NCBI GenBank assembly: GCA_031835245.1
Contig: JAVKOQ010000238.1
Span: forward strand, 17,163-81,162
Direction: 5' to 3'
DNA length: 64,000 nucleotides
Source of the DNA: Balamuthia mandrillaris
Lineage: Eukaryota > Discosea > Longamoebia > Balamuthiidae
Shown: positions 1-10,591 of the stretch, piece by piece
How the letters are laid out: each line of letters starts with the position of its first letter
Numbering within the stretch: the stretch's first letter is position 1
Position numbers and translations under genes: made by a program
The notes under the pieces: model-generated
The model's input: the letters and a program-made list of their open reading frames with translations, nothing else
The model's database searches: none
Told to the model about the DNA's origin: nothing

Positions 1-479
1 AACCTATTGATAAAATACCATGTAATCTTCAAATAGAAGCATTTGCATCATATACTTGGTTCATAGAAACACTTTTCAAAGAAAAAAGTCATATAAATGA
101 CGTATATTTGCCCTTCATATATTTGTCAGATATTTGCTATATAAACAGCTCTGCATATATTTAGCGGATATTCACCGTATATTTGCCAATCATTTATCTG
201 GCATATATTCTCCAGAAATCCAGCTAGATATACCTATGTTTATCCATTGAATATACACCTAAATATTTCACCAGTAAGGCAAGGTTTTTTTGGTTTAAAA
301 TAGTTTTAAATGGTTTTTTTATGTCTACAATGATCATTATTTTCTCCTGTATAGGTATTCCTATACAAAAATTGAAAAAATTACTACTTTGACCCACTTT
401 ATCTGTTAGACTTATAGACTTAGAGTTTTATAGAATGGACCATGGGGAGTTGAATGTCGTAGGTTATGAGTACTCGCCC

Positions 480-924
480 CTAACCTAGAGGACAACATTG
501 AATGCATTGAACTATCCAAGAATCCAGGAAATCACTCCAGGATGAAATACATCAACATTTGACACAAGATCAGGGAATAAATCAAGAAGAGTACCATCAA
601 GCTGGAATACGTGATGGAATGCCTGTTAACATTCTGACTAAACCCCTACCATGAGACAAACATGTCAAGTTAATCACGGACATTAGAATGAGATAAGAGA
701 ATTGGGATCAAGTGGGAGTGTTAATTGAGTGACTCCTCATCTCAATGCTTTACATAAGGAAGGAATGAACACAAACATAAACATGATAGTATGAGACCAT
801 GAAACCATCATAAGGACTACAATATCAATCCCTTTTATACTAGCCTTATCTTCATGTTTATCTTTATAGTTACAGACTACAATACATACACTTTCTTCAT
901 ATATACTTATTTACTCTATTAACA
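480..924 (+). mobile_element. Ty1/copia LTR retrotransposon fossil, 3' end only
   Basis: A reverse-transcriptase-family element of the Ty1/copia type, reduced to its 3' end. Between about 488 and 690 the sequence recalls the C-terminal tail of copia RNase H: SKNP and HSR near 520-540, a TIKLEYV-like stretch near 600, and an LTKPLP/DKHVKL-like stretch near 625-670. A polypurine tract (AAGTGGGAG, about 710-718) leads directly into a 3' LTR. No 5' LTR, gag, integrase or reverse transcriptase is visible; the window may begin inside the element, and 1-480 is AT-rich with nothing recognisable. It is broken in several places and looks old. No functional product is expected. Confidence 0.8.
719..924 (+). 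repeat. 3' LTR of the copia fossil
   Basis: The LTR starts TGTTAATTGAG just after the polypurine tract and ends CTATTAACA. The terminal TGTTAA/TTAACA form a perfect 6-bp inverted repeat with the TG...CA ends usual for LTRs. Length is about 206 bp. The next five bases (CAAAT, 925-929) would be one half of the target-site duplication; the partner lies outside the window, so this cannot be checked here. Confidence 0.8.
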
Positions 925-927
925 CAA

Positions 928-1444
928 ATGGAGACACAGTTAAAAGAAGAAGAAGATTCTCACACTAAGGAAGAGGAAGAGGAAGACATACAAAAGAAAA
1001 GAAAAGAACAACTTTTCCTCAAGGTTAGACCTCCATCGTCATTTAATGTTTTTTGGCTCTGTCTTCTGATCATTGGTTTTTTTGAAGCTTCTTCACTTAT
1101 TGCACCAGCTCAAAAAACAAGTAGATCTGCAAGAAAAAAGCATTCAAGCCCTTCCACAAAAGCAAAACACAAACCAGGCCAGCAGACCTTCAGCTATTTT
1201 GCAAGAAAAAAAGCAACCTATGGAGCAATGCTTACAACAAAAAGCAATTCAGTTCATTGCAAATACACCCAAAGGCACTAAAGCAGAAAAAGAGGAAGTA
1301 TTTGAAGAAGTTTTAGAAGAGCTTTTATTAGAAGAGAAAGTGGTATTATGTGCTTCATTGAAGCAAATATTTAAGAACAAACTTAAAAACTTTAGGTTTG
1401 GCTTAGCGGAGAGTGTTTGCACTGAGTCAAGGAAACTTGGATAA
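928..1444 (+). CDS. possible two-exon small coiled-coil protein abutting the LTR
   Basis: I do not recognise a family. An ATG at 928, four bases after the LTR, opens a Glu/Lys-rich reading frame. A donor-like GTTAGA after the Lys codon at about 1023 and an acceptor CACCAG at about 1110 would remove a stretch encoding hydrophobic residues. They join the frame, in phase 0, to LKKQVDLQEKS..., which runs to a stop at 1444. The joined protein (about 140 residues) would be highly charged and helical, with heptad-like spacing. Sequence composition is AT-rich, like the fossil beside it. It could instead be random open sequence in purine-rich DNA; the splice model is an inference. Confidence 0.3.
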
Positions 1445-1725
1445 ACAGAGGCTTTGGCAGAAGAAAGAGAGACAACGATAAAAGAATTGCCAATGATAAA
1501 AAAATACAGTTGCTTTCCTCTGCTGATGCTGACTTTTGGGAAGATATGGCCTGTTCATAATGGAGAACTACCACAAGAAGAGTGTATGTATTATTTCTTT
1601 GATGTTTTTAATGTTTATTGTCCCTTGTTGTGTTTTTTTTGGATTGTTAACATTTTTTTCCAAGGCCCAAACTCAACTCTATAAAAAGAAAGGCAATTGC
1701 AACTACAAAAAAAGAACCTGCAAAG

Positions 1726-1868
1726 TTGTTTGTTTGTTTGTTTGTTTGTTTGTTTGTTTGTTTGTTTGTTTGTTTGTTTGTTTGTTTGTTTGTTTGTTTG
1801 TTTGTTTGTTTGTTTGTTTGTTTGTTTGTTTGTTTGTTTGTTTGTTTGTTTGTTTGTTTGCTTGCTTG
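1726..1868 (+). repeat. (TTTG)n microsatellite
   Basis: An almost perfect TTTG tetranucleotide array of about 140 bp, decaying to CTTG at its right end. The surrounding 1445-2069 is AT-rich and carries no gene I can support, although 1450-1560 has short coding-like stretches. Open frames across the array (FVCL repeats) are artefacts of the repeat. Confidence 0.95.
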
Positions 1869-2069
1869 TTCATTTATTCATTTCAACTTCCACACCAATA
1901 AAAAAAAAGGCAACAACTGTAGAAACAGAACCTGTTCAGTTTGTTTATTATTTTCTTCTTTTAACATCTTGTTTTAGTAACTAATATTGATTTGTTTATT
2001 TGTTTGCACCTCAAGAAGTGCTCCTCGCCTAGCAAAGAGGAAAACCAAAAGACCTTGAGGTGTTACTAT

Positions 2070-2245
2070 CCACTTTTCACTCTCTGCTCTCTGGTCTACA
2101 CTCTACACTCTTCAGTCTACACTCTCCACTCTTTGTTCTCCAGTCTTTGCTCTCTGCTCTCCGGTCTCCAGCAGTCTACACTCTCTGCTCTCCGGTCTAT
2201 GCTCTCTGCTCTCTGCTCTCCACTCTCCAGCAGTCTACACTAGAA
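2070..2245 (+). repeat. degenerate pyrimidine-rich minisatellite, copy A
   Basis: An irregular array of short units built on CTCTGCTCTCCGGTCTACAC and CTCTCCAGCAGTCTACACT. It is related to the array at 13,965-14,075, which is present there in the opposite orientation (the 20-mer CTCTGCTCTCCGGTCTATGC here occurs there as its exact reverse complement). It sits about 250 bp upstream of the ABM-like gene. Confidence 0.85.
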
Positions 2246-2492
2246 TATAAAGAAAGAGAGAGACAAAATGAATGAGAAAAAGAACCAATCAAGAGAAGCC
2301 ACGTGTCAGAAAGAAGAAGGGAACGAGAAATCACAAGAAGCTGACGTGGGCTAGGTGCTGACATAAGCTGAGGCAGAACGAAGAAAGAAGCAACGCGTTG
2401 GTACTGTTGGCCAACAATCCTCTCAATTTCCAGCATAATAATATCTCAGATATTCCCTCTGTTTTCTGATCAGCCAATTCACAGTTTTCAAG

Positions 2493-3551
2493 ATGAGCGA
2501 CGCTCAGCCTCAGCAGAAACATACGCTGCAGTCTCTGTTGGCAGCACCCAAGGGCAATCTCGCTTTCACTCCAGGCACTGCATTCATGCTTCATGTGTTC
2601 TGGGAAGCACCCAGTATGGAAGCAGCACAAGAGCTGCTGGCAGGCCTTAAACAGTGCGCCAGAGCGACACATCGTGACACGCCCTGCGTTCCGACCTATT
2701 TGTTCCGCATTTCAACAAATGACGCCGACAAGTGCGCTCCGGCACCAAACACCATGAATGATCACCCGCATATTCGTTCGGCCCTCAAGAAGCTTCAAGT
2801 TGGTGTGCCGCTGCCTGCTGTGCGTGCTGAACTCCTCAAGAGGCGCATTGACCCTGACTTTGTCGCAGCGTTCAGCAGTGACATTAGCCTGGACGCGGAG
2901 CTGCCTCAACAACTGCAAACTTCCCCTGTAAGAGTGGAGTTCACCGAGGTTTATCTCGATGAGCGTGCCTTCATGGAGCATGCTGGCTCGAGAGACTATC
3001 TCGACGGACATGCGACCGTCATGAACCCCGCGCTGCACTATTCCGTGCCTGTGACCATACGCATGGGCAATCCGACGACCTACCTCGTTGAAGGTATCCT
3101 GGAGCCTGTTCTCAACGAAAACGTTGCTCCTCTCATTGAAGGATGTTCCGTATGGCAGCCTGTAAAACATGGTGCTAATGTTAGTGCCGCCAGCTTCCTT
3201 TCTGTCGATGTGGACAGCTGCAGTCCTGAAGAGGCCATGACCAGGCTGCAACCGAGCGGCATCAGAGATTATTGCACCACAATTGTGGCCTTTTCACATC
3301 CCCTGCGCCCTAGTACAAGCCGCATTATGTGCGTGCTCCCGTCTCTGCCTCCGCAACCAGTCTTGGATGGCTTCGCAAATGAGCTGCGTCCTGCACGCGG
3401 TGAAGTGCATATGAACGGCGATGAAGATACGGTAGAATCGGCACGCAAAGCACTCGCATCTTCAGGACTGGAATTCGTTTTTGTGAATGCTGGAATGAGC
3501 GTCGGATATGTGCTGCATGAACGTGTGGCAGACGTTCACGAGACAAAGTAA
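2493..3551 (+). CDS. ABM-like dimeric alpha/beta-barrel protein, two halves
   Basis: An intronless 352-residue protein that starts MSDAQPQ. Two segments resemble antibiotic-biosynthesis-monooxygenase (ABM) folds. Residues about 30-75 have FMLHVFW...TPCVPTYLFRIS. Residues about 145-195 have VRVEFTEVYLDERAFMEH..SRDYLDGH, which matches the ABM pattern of a strand with an aromatic/acidic pair, then 'DE.AF..H' and a final helix. Family members are small cofactor-free oxygenases or haem-degrading and quinone-modifying enzymes; the substrate here is unknown. The rest of the protein (200-352) is unassigned, perhaps a second diverged barrel. An ACGT-core motif (CTGACGTGG, 2341-2349) and an E-box-like CCACGTGTC (about 2299) lie upstream. 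Frame and start are clear; the function is tentative. Confidence 0.75.
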   Translation: MSDAQPQQKHTLQSLLAAPKGNLAFTPGTAFMLHVFWEAPSMEAAQELLAGLKQCARATHRDTPCVPTYLFRISTNDADKCAPAPNTMNDHPHIRSALKKLQVGVPLPAVRAELLKRRIDPDFVAAFSSDISLDAELPQQLQTSPVRVEFTEVYLDERAFMEHAGSRDYLDGHATVMNPALHYSVPVTIRMGNPTTYLVEGILEPVLNENVAPLIEGCSVWQPVKHGANVSAASFLSVDVDSCSPEEAMTRLQPSGIRDYCTTIVAFSHPLRPSTSRIMCVLPSLPPQPVLDGFANELRPARGEVHMNGDEDTVESARKALASSGLEFVFVNAGMSVGYVLHERVADVHETK

Positions 3552-4485
3552 AACATAGCCTTGTTGTAATTGTTTGTTTGTTTGTTTTTTCAAATGAGAC
3601 CTGTGACATAATGACGGATTTGACCTTTCCAGACAGATAAATTGGCAGCCAATGCTCTTTCTAGCACCGGCCGAGAAGGGAATCCACGACAGAGGTTCAC
3701 ACTTGCTTTCAAAGCACACCGCAAACGGTCTCGCCTTCCCGTGCCACGTATTTGGCAATTCCAAAGACTGGACTGTGAAGTCGGTCTGTCCCTCGGCTTG
3801 CCCGTTGGTCTTGACAATAGGCCCGTAATGATATTATTATTTGGCAAGTATAGAAAGCGTCTATTTGATTCGTGGCGCATGATGAATGATGCCCAAATCC
3901 CATGTGCAAGAGAGTCACCAGACCATTTCGACCCCAACAGAGCCGCGCATGCCTGAATGTGGCTCAATAGTGATGACGCGGCGAAGGGCGAACTTTGTGA
4001 ATGATGCTTCCAGCAAACTCCGTGCCGCGCCGACACTCTGAGTAAGTTTGACCAGCTGTGTGTATCCAATATGCTATGTATGAGATCTGATGAAGCTGTG
4101 TTGCGTCTTCGACCATAGTCCCGCTGTGATGGTAGCTCAGCGTGGGTTCTGCCCTTCGCAGCTGTCTTTCTTATCCGGCCACCCTTCCTCCATGAATGTA
4201 ACTGCAAAACTGTACCAACATCTGTCTACACATTCTTCCACTTGAATGTGACCAAATTTGCTGAAGTGCATCTGGATGACATGTTTTGTCGCTTGGCAGA
4301 GCTTGTGCAACGTCTGGTCTTGCCATCACCTCAGAGCCTACATCACATCGTATCATTATAGACTCCTATCCCCAAATTTTCAGAATGGATCGACATGCCG
4401 TGTTCAAACTGGCACATGAGTCTTGACCAGTCCTTCACCAAAACTTTTCATCACCTAGGGCCAGCGCAAAGAACAGAGAATCGAC
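3552..4485. other. gene-poor stretch, no supported feature
   Basis: The 3' flank of the ABM-like gene has a short (TTTG)n at 3567-3590. The remainder is of mixed composition with open frames of up to about 100 codons on both strands, none with a recognisable motif or a convincing exon chain. It may hold decayed coding sequence continuous with the remnants at 4486-5440. Confidence 0.5.
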
Positions 4486-5440
4486 GGCCTTGAAGTCAAA
4501 CGAAGTGGTCTTCGATGGACTTGTCTACAGTCTGCATTACTATGGCAAGCTGCCAAGAACAGCAAGAGATCTTAACCAACAGGAGCAAGATGACTACGAA
4601 GACATGCGTCAACTATTTGACGAAGTGTTCCATCTGAAGTGCATAACAGGGACTTGAATGACCTGTAGCTCGAGGCCATGGCGGTCCTGCTGCCCATTTC
4701 CAACATAGCAGCAGCATTAGCAGCAGGAGAGGAGGGTTTGCATCGAGAGGTTCCAGTGGTGGAGGTGCTCATTTCGGTTCAAGAGGCGGATACCACCATG
4801 GCAACAACTACGATCGTGCCGCTTTTGGCAATCAAGACAACGACAACGCTCGTTTTTCGTCCAGCTTGGTGAGCTCTTCAAGCGATAGTGGTAGCAGCAG
4901 CCACGCCAACACCAGTTCCGGCAGCGATAGCTTCAGTACAAAAAATCTGGTCAGCAACGGCCACACATGGCAGATGAGAGTAGCTGGCCCGATGCCACTC
5001 AATGATTGGATGGCCATGGTGAGGATGCACCCAGATGGAAACCTTGAGACAGCTGAAGGCTTTGATGTTGTCGATGAGCAGGGGTCATTATTTCACCTCT
5101 CACAACAAGGGACAAAGAGACCTACTACATTCGCCTTCTAGTTCAACACCTGTCCAACCGGTAGCTACGTTGGGATGGTTTGTTTGGCGAGCGGCTCTCA
5201 CCCTTGTTTGTATCCTCCTTGTCGGACGTTCTATTGGGTACGGACAAGAGGAAAGACAACTCGTTTGGGCTTCCTTCGTGGCGGGGGGGATATGGGTGGT
5301 TATACGACTCATCATCCCCTACCTCATCGCCGGATACCACTCAAGCATCGAGCTCTGGTTTGCCCGGCCTTTTGCTACAGATGGGGCATGGCTCATCGAG
5401 TTCGTCGTCTTCAGCGCCCTCGTTGCAACAGCCTACTAGT
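4486..5440 (+). pseudogene. coding-like remnants: Gly/Ser-rich protein, frames interrupted
   Basis: Three blocks read like protein but do not join in one frame. Block 1 (4486-4657) reads ...VVFDGLVYSLHYYGKLPRTA... and ends in a stop. Block 2 (about 4662-5141) is Gly/Ser-rich (GGFASRGSSGGG..., then a poly-Ser run) followed by a more ordinary stretch containing WQMRVAGPMPLNDW, and ends at a stop at 5141. Block 3 (about 5140-5440) is hydrophobic in one frame (possible membrane segments) and Ser-rich in another. I found no splice sites that connect them convincingly. Either this is a decayed gene or it has introns I cannot place. No family is recognised. Confidence 0.35.
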
Positions 5441-5587
5441 TGCTATGTAAAGGAGGTGCGCGACGGCGGACGATCTACCGTGCGGAGCTGCATGATATGC
5501 TGCGGTTGCAAGTATGTCTATGTGTTACCTTTGTTTACTATTGTGACTTGTACGTTTGAGTTTGTTCAGTTTTTTTGAACGGCACTA

Positions 5588-6421
5588 TCACAAGTTCTTT
5601 GCGTGTCCTTTATGTTGGTGGTGCTGTATAATCTGGTTCTGCAAAGCTTTGCAAAAGGAAGCAGGATCCGCTTTGTATTTCTCGAAGGCAGCAGCCACCT
5701 CAGTGCTGAAATCCACGAAGAAAAAGTCCACAAAGGGCAGCGGTGAGCTGAAGGACCAACGCGAGGAAAAGGGATGGTGCCCCATGATGCTGTCCCACCA
5801 AGGAGATGAAAAGCCGAAGCCTGTCTGCGGGTTCACCACGATATGGTACCAATAGTAAGCCTCGGCGTTGTTCAGGAAACGCTCGAACAGAGAGCCACGC
5901 CACGAGCCCCTTTCAGCATACTGCACACGAAGGCGAAGCTTGTGTCCAAAGTAGTGCTCCGCAAGTATGCCCAGCCACAAGAACTGCTGTTGTTTGGCAC
6001 TTAGGCCCAACACAAAGTAGAAGATGAGCTCGTAAAAAGAGAAGAGGACGACGTAAGCAACGATCTCCAACAGATGATCCGAAAGCAAGTAGCACTTTGT
6101 AACTTTGCGCCTGCGAAGCTCCTCGTGATAGTTTTCATGCCATAGCTCCACCTTTGCAGTGCTGTGGAAGGCCGAACCGACCAAGAAGCGCTCCAACGAG
6201 GCGAGGTACAAACCGGCCACAATGCTCACCAACGTCGTCAGCTCCAACGCTTCCAATACCACGGCGTAGGTAGACCACAAGCTCCACGAGAACAGCAACG
6301 ATAATACAAGGCCATCGTAGGGCACGTTCCGCACCAAACGTATGTCGTTGATCAACCCTGGCCCGAACAACACGGCGTAAAACACCACCCACGGCCCTAT
6401 CCACCTTATCAACTCTTCCAT
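5588..6421 (-). CDS. fatty acid hydroxylase / sterol desaturase-like membrane protein
   Basis: An intronless integral membrane protein of about 277 residues. I take the start as the ATG at 6421 (MEELIRW); the frame stays open 63 bases further upstream but only through a Lys/Arg-rich, pyrimidine-tract-derived stretch. Several hydrophobic helices alternate with histidine motifs typical of the non-haem di-iron hydroxylase superfamily: WHENYHEE at about 92-98, AEHYFGHK in the middle, and a C-terminal YYWYHIVVNP..GFGFSSPWWDSIMG. The last closely follows the family signature 'HH..NFGF..PLWD.LFGT'. The enzyme would use O2 and cytochrome b5/NAD(P)H electrons to hydroxylate or desaturate a lipid at the ER. 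Histidine spacing is not perfect, so activity is uncertain. Confidence 0.7.
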   Translation of the reverse strand: MEELIRWIGPWVVFYAVLFGPGLINDIRLVRNVPYDGLVLSLLFSWSLWSTYAVVLEALELTTLVSIVAGLYLASLERFLVGSAFHSTAKVELWHENYHEELRRRKVTKCYLLSDHLLEIVAYVVLFSFYELIFYFVLGLSAKQQQFLWLGILAEHYFGHKLRLRVQYAERGSWRGSLFERFLNNAEAYYWYHIVVNPQTGFGFSSPWWDSIMGHHPFSSRWSFSSPLPFVDFFFVDFSTEVAAAFEKYKADPASFCKALQNQIIQHHQHKGHAKNL

Positions 6422-6552
6422 CTTTTTTTTTCTCCTTCTTCCTTCGAACCAACCACCAAAGAAGTTAACTGCAAGGAAGAACAAAGCAATGAAAAACGAG
6501 ACTTCGCCTAAAATATTTTATAAACAAGTTCCATGAAAGCAAGCACAAAGGT

Positions 6553-6812
6553 TTACTCTCCAAGAGGCAATCCCCAGGAGGATATGTACGGAAGGTTCTT
6601 GCTGCCGTTCTTTTGGTGGCTGCGCAGCGTGGACAACACTTGCTCCTTGACGTCGGTCAGGGAGCTGTTGGCATAGCGGCCTCCTTGGAACAAGACATTC
6701 TTTGCTTCACTCTCTGTCATATCGCCAAGCGAACTGCCGTAAGTCAACCAGAAAGGTGTCCACCTGGTTAAACAAAGCAAAGAAAGTACATTGTCAGCTC
6801 ATTCATGGGTGG

Positions 6813-6849
<37 letters not shown>

Positions 6850-8125
6850 TACCAAGGTGGTGTGATGATAGGGGTGGGAATAGGAGTTGAGTAGTGGACG
6901 TTGTGTTCGGTGGGTCGGTTGGTCTTGCCTCCAACAACTAAGCTTCCCACAAAGTCTGCTTTTTTTCTTGAAGACTCTATTTGACTGGCAATAGTCTTCA
7001 CCACCTCCTCATCCAGAACGCCTTGTTTCAGAACGCCAGTGAGCAAAAACGAATCAAGGGGGGAAAAAAAAGCAACAGAAAGAGCTTTGTAAGAAAAACT
7101 CACCATTTGAAGTGGCTTTGTAGAACTGAAGAGTAACGCGGACTGGAAAGCGCTCATCTCTTTCGATAGCACGTCCATTGATTTCATCAAAGGGGCCTTC
7201 CGAATCGCCGACCGACACCATCGCATCTTCAACGTCACACAATTCTGCTTGCTCAAAGCAAGCCGTCTCCAGACAACAGTTTACAGAGGAGGCAGAATCA
7301 ACGCTTGGCATCATGAATAAACCTCGCCTGTTGGAACCCTTTTGCTTAAGTGGGACTTGAATGATCATGATGACATTCTGTTGTTGTTCTTCCTTGCTCA
7401 TGGGAGCGTCCAGGTGTTTGGCCGGTTCTTCGCCTTTTTGTTGTTTCTCTTTGCGAGCGTCGGAGAGGCGTTGGCCGATGAAACTGGCCTTTTCTCCGTG
7501 TTTGTTAAAGTAGAGCTTCTGTGAACCGTTCTCCACGACCTGGGCGGAAGTACCCTGCGCCGTAGCAACTATCGCCAACACTGCTGGATCGCCGGGGTAG
7601 CTCTGGTAGTTATAGAGGGACACGTTGAATGTTGCATCTCCGCTCTGGAGTACGTGTACATTGCTGTCAGTCAGCCAACGAAAACAGAGCGATGAAAAGA
7701 AGCAAGGGGGAAGGGTGGGGCTAACCTGAGGAACGGGAAGGAAACAAGCTTGAGCGGAGACAATGACGTGACTGTCGCGCTCAGCGGCGTGAAGAGAGGT
7801 TTTAGAGCCCGTCCAGCTGTCCTGTTTGGACAAGTAAAGCTTCATGTGTTGTAAGTACTCCGTCAAGCTGACCGTGTAGAGTTGCTGATCTTGCAGCTCG
7901 TTGCCAACCACTAGTGGAATCTTGTCCATCTCCACATCCCACGTCAAATCTGTTTATTGTTCAACAAAGACAAAACGAAAGGTAAGACACAAAGCCAAAG
8001 CTACGTATCCTAGGTAAGATCCAAACCTTCAAAGTTGGGATAGCGAATAACGGGAAGAGCGTGGTCCTTCACCATCAAAGTCATGTCCGAAATGCAAGGA
8101 CCCCAACAAGATCCCTTGCTGCACG

Positions 8126-8158
<33 letters not shown>

Positions 8159-8509
8159 ATTTACAACGTCAGCAGAGTATAGAGAACAAGAGAGAAAGGA
8201 AGTGTCTTCAAACCTTCGAGCGCAGTCTTCCCAACTGACGGTTTGAATGCTCATGCCGTGGTTGCCCACCAGTTTGGCGGCTTTAGAGTCGGAGGTCATT
8301 CGCATCACTTTGTTGACGAGGGTGGTGAAGGCCTCGTCGCGCAGCCTCTGGGTCTCTTCCGTGGAGAGCGTGGTGCTGGTCATGGCGACCAAAGCATCAA
8401 TGCACTGCTCCAAGTTGTCGTTCTTTGTCTGCAGCACCGACTGGATGGTGCTGGCGTCCAGGTCGGGGAACATCGCCTTCAATTGTTGCACTTTGGAGGA
8501 GGAATTCAT
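6553..8509 (-). CDS. CUE-domain protein of unknown function, at least five exons
   Basis: The first exon (8222-8509) encodes a CUE domain at residues about 5-45 (LKAMFPDLDASTIQSVL..., with the MFP and di-Leu-type positions). CUE domains bind ubiquitin. Exon 1 ends AAG|GTTTG and splices to SKGSCWGPC; the next intron also has a GTTTG donor (8027) and joins in phase to DLTWDVEMDK. The body (7054-8030) holds a long conserved-looking region with TFNVSLYNYQS, VLAIVATAQGTSAQV and KLYFNKHGEKASFIGQRLSD, which I do not recognise as a named family. A (CT)n tract on the sense strand precedes the exon 2 acceptor. The last exon ends at 6553 with GLPLGE. Likely cytosolic; a link to ubiquitin is inferred from CUE only. 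Confidence 0.75.
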
Positions 8510-8881
8510 TGTCGTTGAAACGCGGTCAAAATGTGTTTGTTCTGCTGTTATAAACCGTCAATAACAAAGCGAAACTTTAGGTTTTTTTTTATAGTTGACC
8601 AAGGTTTTTAGGGTGAACAACAAAACGGGAAAACAAACGACCAACAAGCGGCAGGTGCAAACCTTCGCCGAACCCAAGTCAAAGCCGTCCGTGCGATTTT
8701 TCTTTTCGTGGGTGTGCGTCGACAAAAATTATTGCAAAAAGGAAACGAAACTCTAAAAAAGGTGAAGAAAGTGGCTTGTAGTGGCTTCACTGCAAACATT
8801 TGGGCAACAAGTGGTAGGCATGTCTCCCAGAACACATTCGTTCGTTGCTGTTTGAAGCAGGTTTTTTAACAGTTTCTTCGG
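8510..8881. other. intergenic spacer between two minus-strand genes
   Basis: About 370 bp between the start of the CUE gene and the stop of the next gene. It is AT-rich with runs of T and A. No feature recognised; it should contain the CUE-gene promoter. Confidence 0.5.
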
Positions 8882-10177
8882 TCACACGATGTCGTAGGAA
8901 GAAGAGGAGCTGCGTTTCACGAGGCAAACCACCACCGGCACCATCACGAGGAAGAACACCCAGGCTCCAAGCATACTGCCAAAGATGGCCCAGTACAAGC
9001 TCACTCTAGGATAAATGGTGTATTCCACCAGTAGCACCGTGTTGGGTTCTGTAGGTGGTACCAACGACTCAATCACTACCACCTATGGTCGTCATTGTTA
9101 AAAGAGAATACAGAGAGAGAGAGAGAGAGAGAGAAAGAGCGAGTGAGAAACGTGCGTCAGAGGAGCTCCGGTCCAGATCGAATGTACAGGAGGACTGTTG
9201 GCAGGTCTCTTTCGGGTTACTCAAGTTATAGGTCGTGAGCTGTAACGTGAAGTTAGCCTTTCCAGCTACGGTGACGGATTTTTGCCTATTGAGCCATGCC
9301 ACAAAATAGTCATCCTCTGTTCTGGCCTACAACACGAAAAAAGAAGAGAGTTCAGCCTTTACTGCCCAACGGTTCAACAGAGAAGAATGATGTTGCATTA
9401 CCTGAAAGGTGTTGTTATCACCGGCAGCATAGACATGCATCATCCAGCTCTGGTCGTAATGGTTTGCCCATTTGTCAAAGTTGTGCTCTCCTTTATGTCA
9501 TTTAATGTGAGAAAGCAAAACAAAAACAACAGCAGAAACAAGAAGCATATGCAAACCTTTGATCAGGTACCAGTCAAGAGAAGCATCGGCAGTCCAGTTT
9601 ACGCTGACGACAGAGCCAGGCAACAAGTGGTAGGCATAGTACTCGTAGCTGCCATACGGCACGGAGAGCGCCTGTTGCTCCGTTCGGTTCACTTTTTGCG
9701 GGGTGTGAGGCGGTTTGTGAGAGAACTTGTAGCTGCGCACGCGTGCCACGTTCTCCGGAGGTACCTCCACCTCCACTTTGGCTGACCACAAGGTGGACGG
9801 ATCGACCAACTCTGTCTCAAAGGTTGCCAACTCGACTCTATTGTTTTGTTGCGTGTTGAGAGTTTGACAAAAAAGAGGGAAGAAAGGAAAGTGAAAAAAA
9901 CCAACTTTTCCGTGCTGGCATGCCAAGGAGCAAGAGCCATGACTACAATGAAGAACACGCCAAAACAGAATAAGCAAACGCATAGTCCGAGGAAGGGCGA
10001 CCTGGCCCGCACACGAAAGCCTCCTCCTCCGCCTCCAAAGTACGTTACCGAGGAGGACGAGGTGTAAGATGGCCGGTAGCTCGTATGGTAGTGGTGATGA
10101 TGGTGATGTTGATAGCTGGGGGAAGAGGAGTGGTGGTGATGCCCTCCGCCGAACGTGCCACCTCCGTGTTTACCCAT
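8882..10177 (-). CDS. two-pass membrane protein with APD1-4-like ectodomain
   Basis: The start is the ATG at 10,177. The N-terminus is Gly/His/Ser-rich (GGGHHHHSSS..., HHHHHHYH), followed by a membrane segment (LGLCVCLFCFGVFFIVVMAL) and an extracytosolic domain with VEVPPENVARVRSY, YEYYAYHLLPGSVVSVNWTAD and DWYLIKG. After introns it continues with HNFDKWANHYDQSW and YFVAWLNRQKSVTVAGKANFTLQL. A second membrane helix (WAIFGSMLGAWVFFLVMVPVVVCLV) precedes a Ser-rich tail at 8882. The order and motifs resemble the middle region of plant APD1-4 proteins, but there is no C-terminal RING, so it is not an E3 ligase by itself. Donors are GTTGGT and GTTTG; one intron carries (CT)n on the sense strand. 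Several N-glycosylation sequons support a luminal or extracellular domain. Confidence 0.65.
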
Positions 10178-10591
10178 TCCTGCTTTCTCTTAAGTATTTT
10201 TTTTTTTGTAATATAACGCACAACAATGAAGAACAAAAACAAGAATGCTATTTTACATTTGAAAAGAAAATATGGATAAAGAAGAAGAGGAAAAGAGGGG
10301 CGCCGTTTCTCTCTCTTCCAAGTCAAACTTTTCCGTGTTTGAACAAAGAGAAAAAGCACGAGAATGATAGGGTTTGTGAACACGAAGTGCAACGAAGGGA
10401 TAGACAAAGGACCGAACAGCCCAAGACAAGATAGCGTCTTCACAAAACAGGACTCGCTCTCTTTGAAAATGGATTGGTGCATTCCACCGATTTTCCGTTC
10501 ATCGATTTTCTCTGGTCACCCCATTGGGCAGTTGGAAAAAAAATCAAAAAAGAGAGGAAAGGAAGAGAGACAAAAGCCAAAATAAAAGAGT

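Noticed and set aside
1536-1984. Frames with FVCL repeats
   Set aside because: Direct translation of the (TTTG)n tract.
4171-4356. Short minus-strand frame between ABM and FAH-like genes
   Set aside because: No motif, no splice neighbours, average composition for a chance frame.
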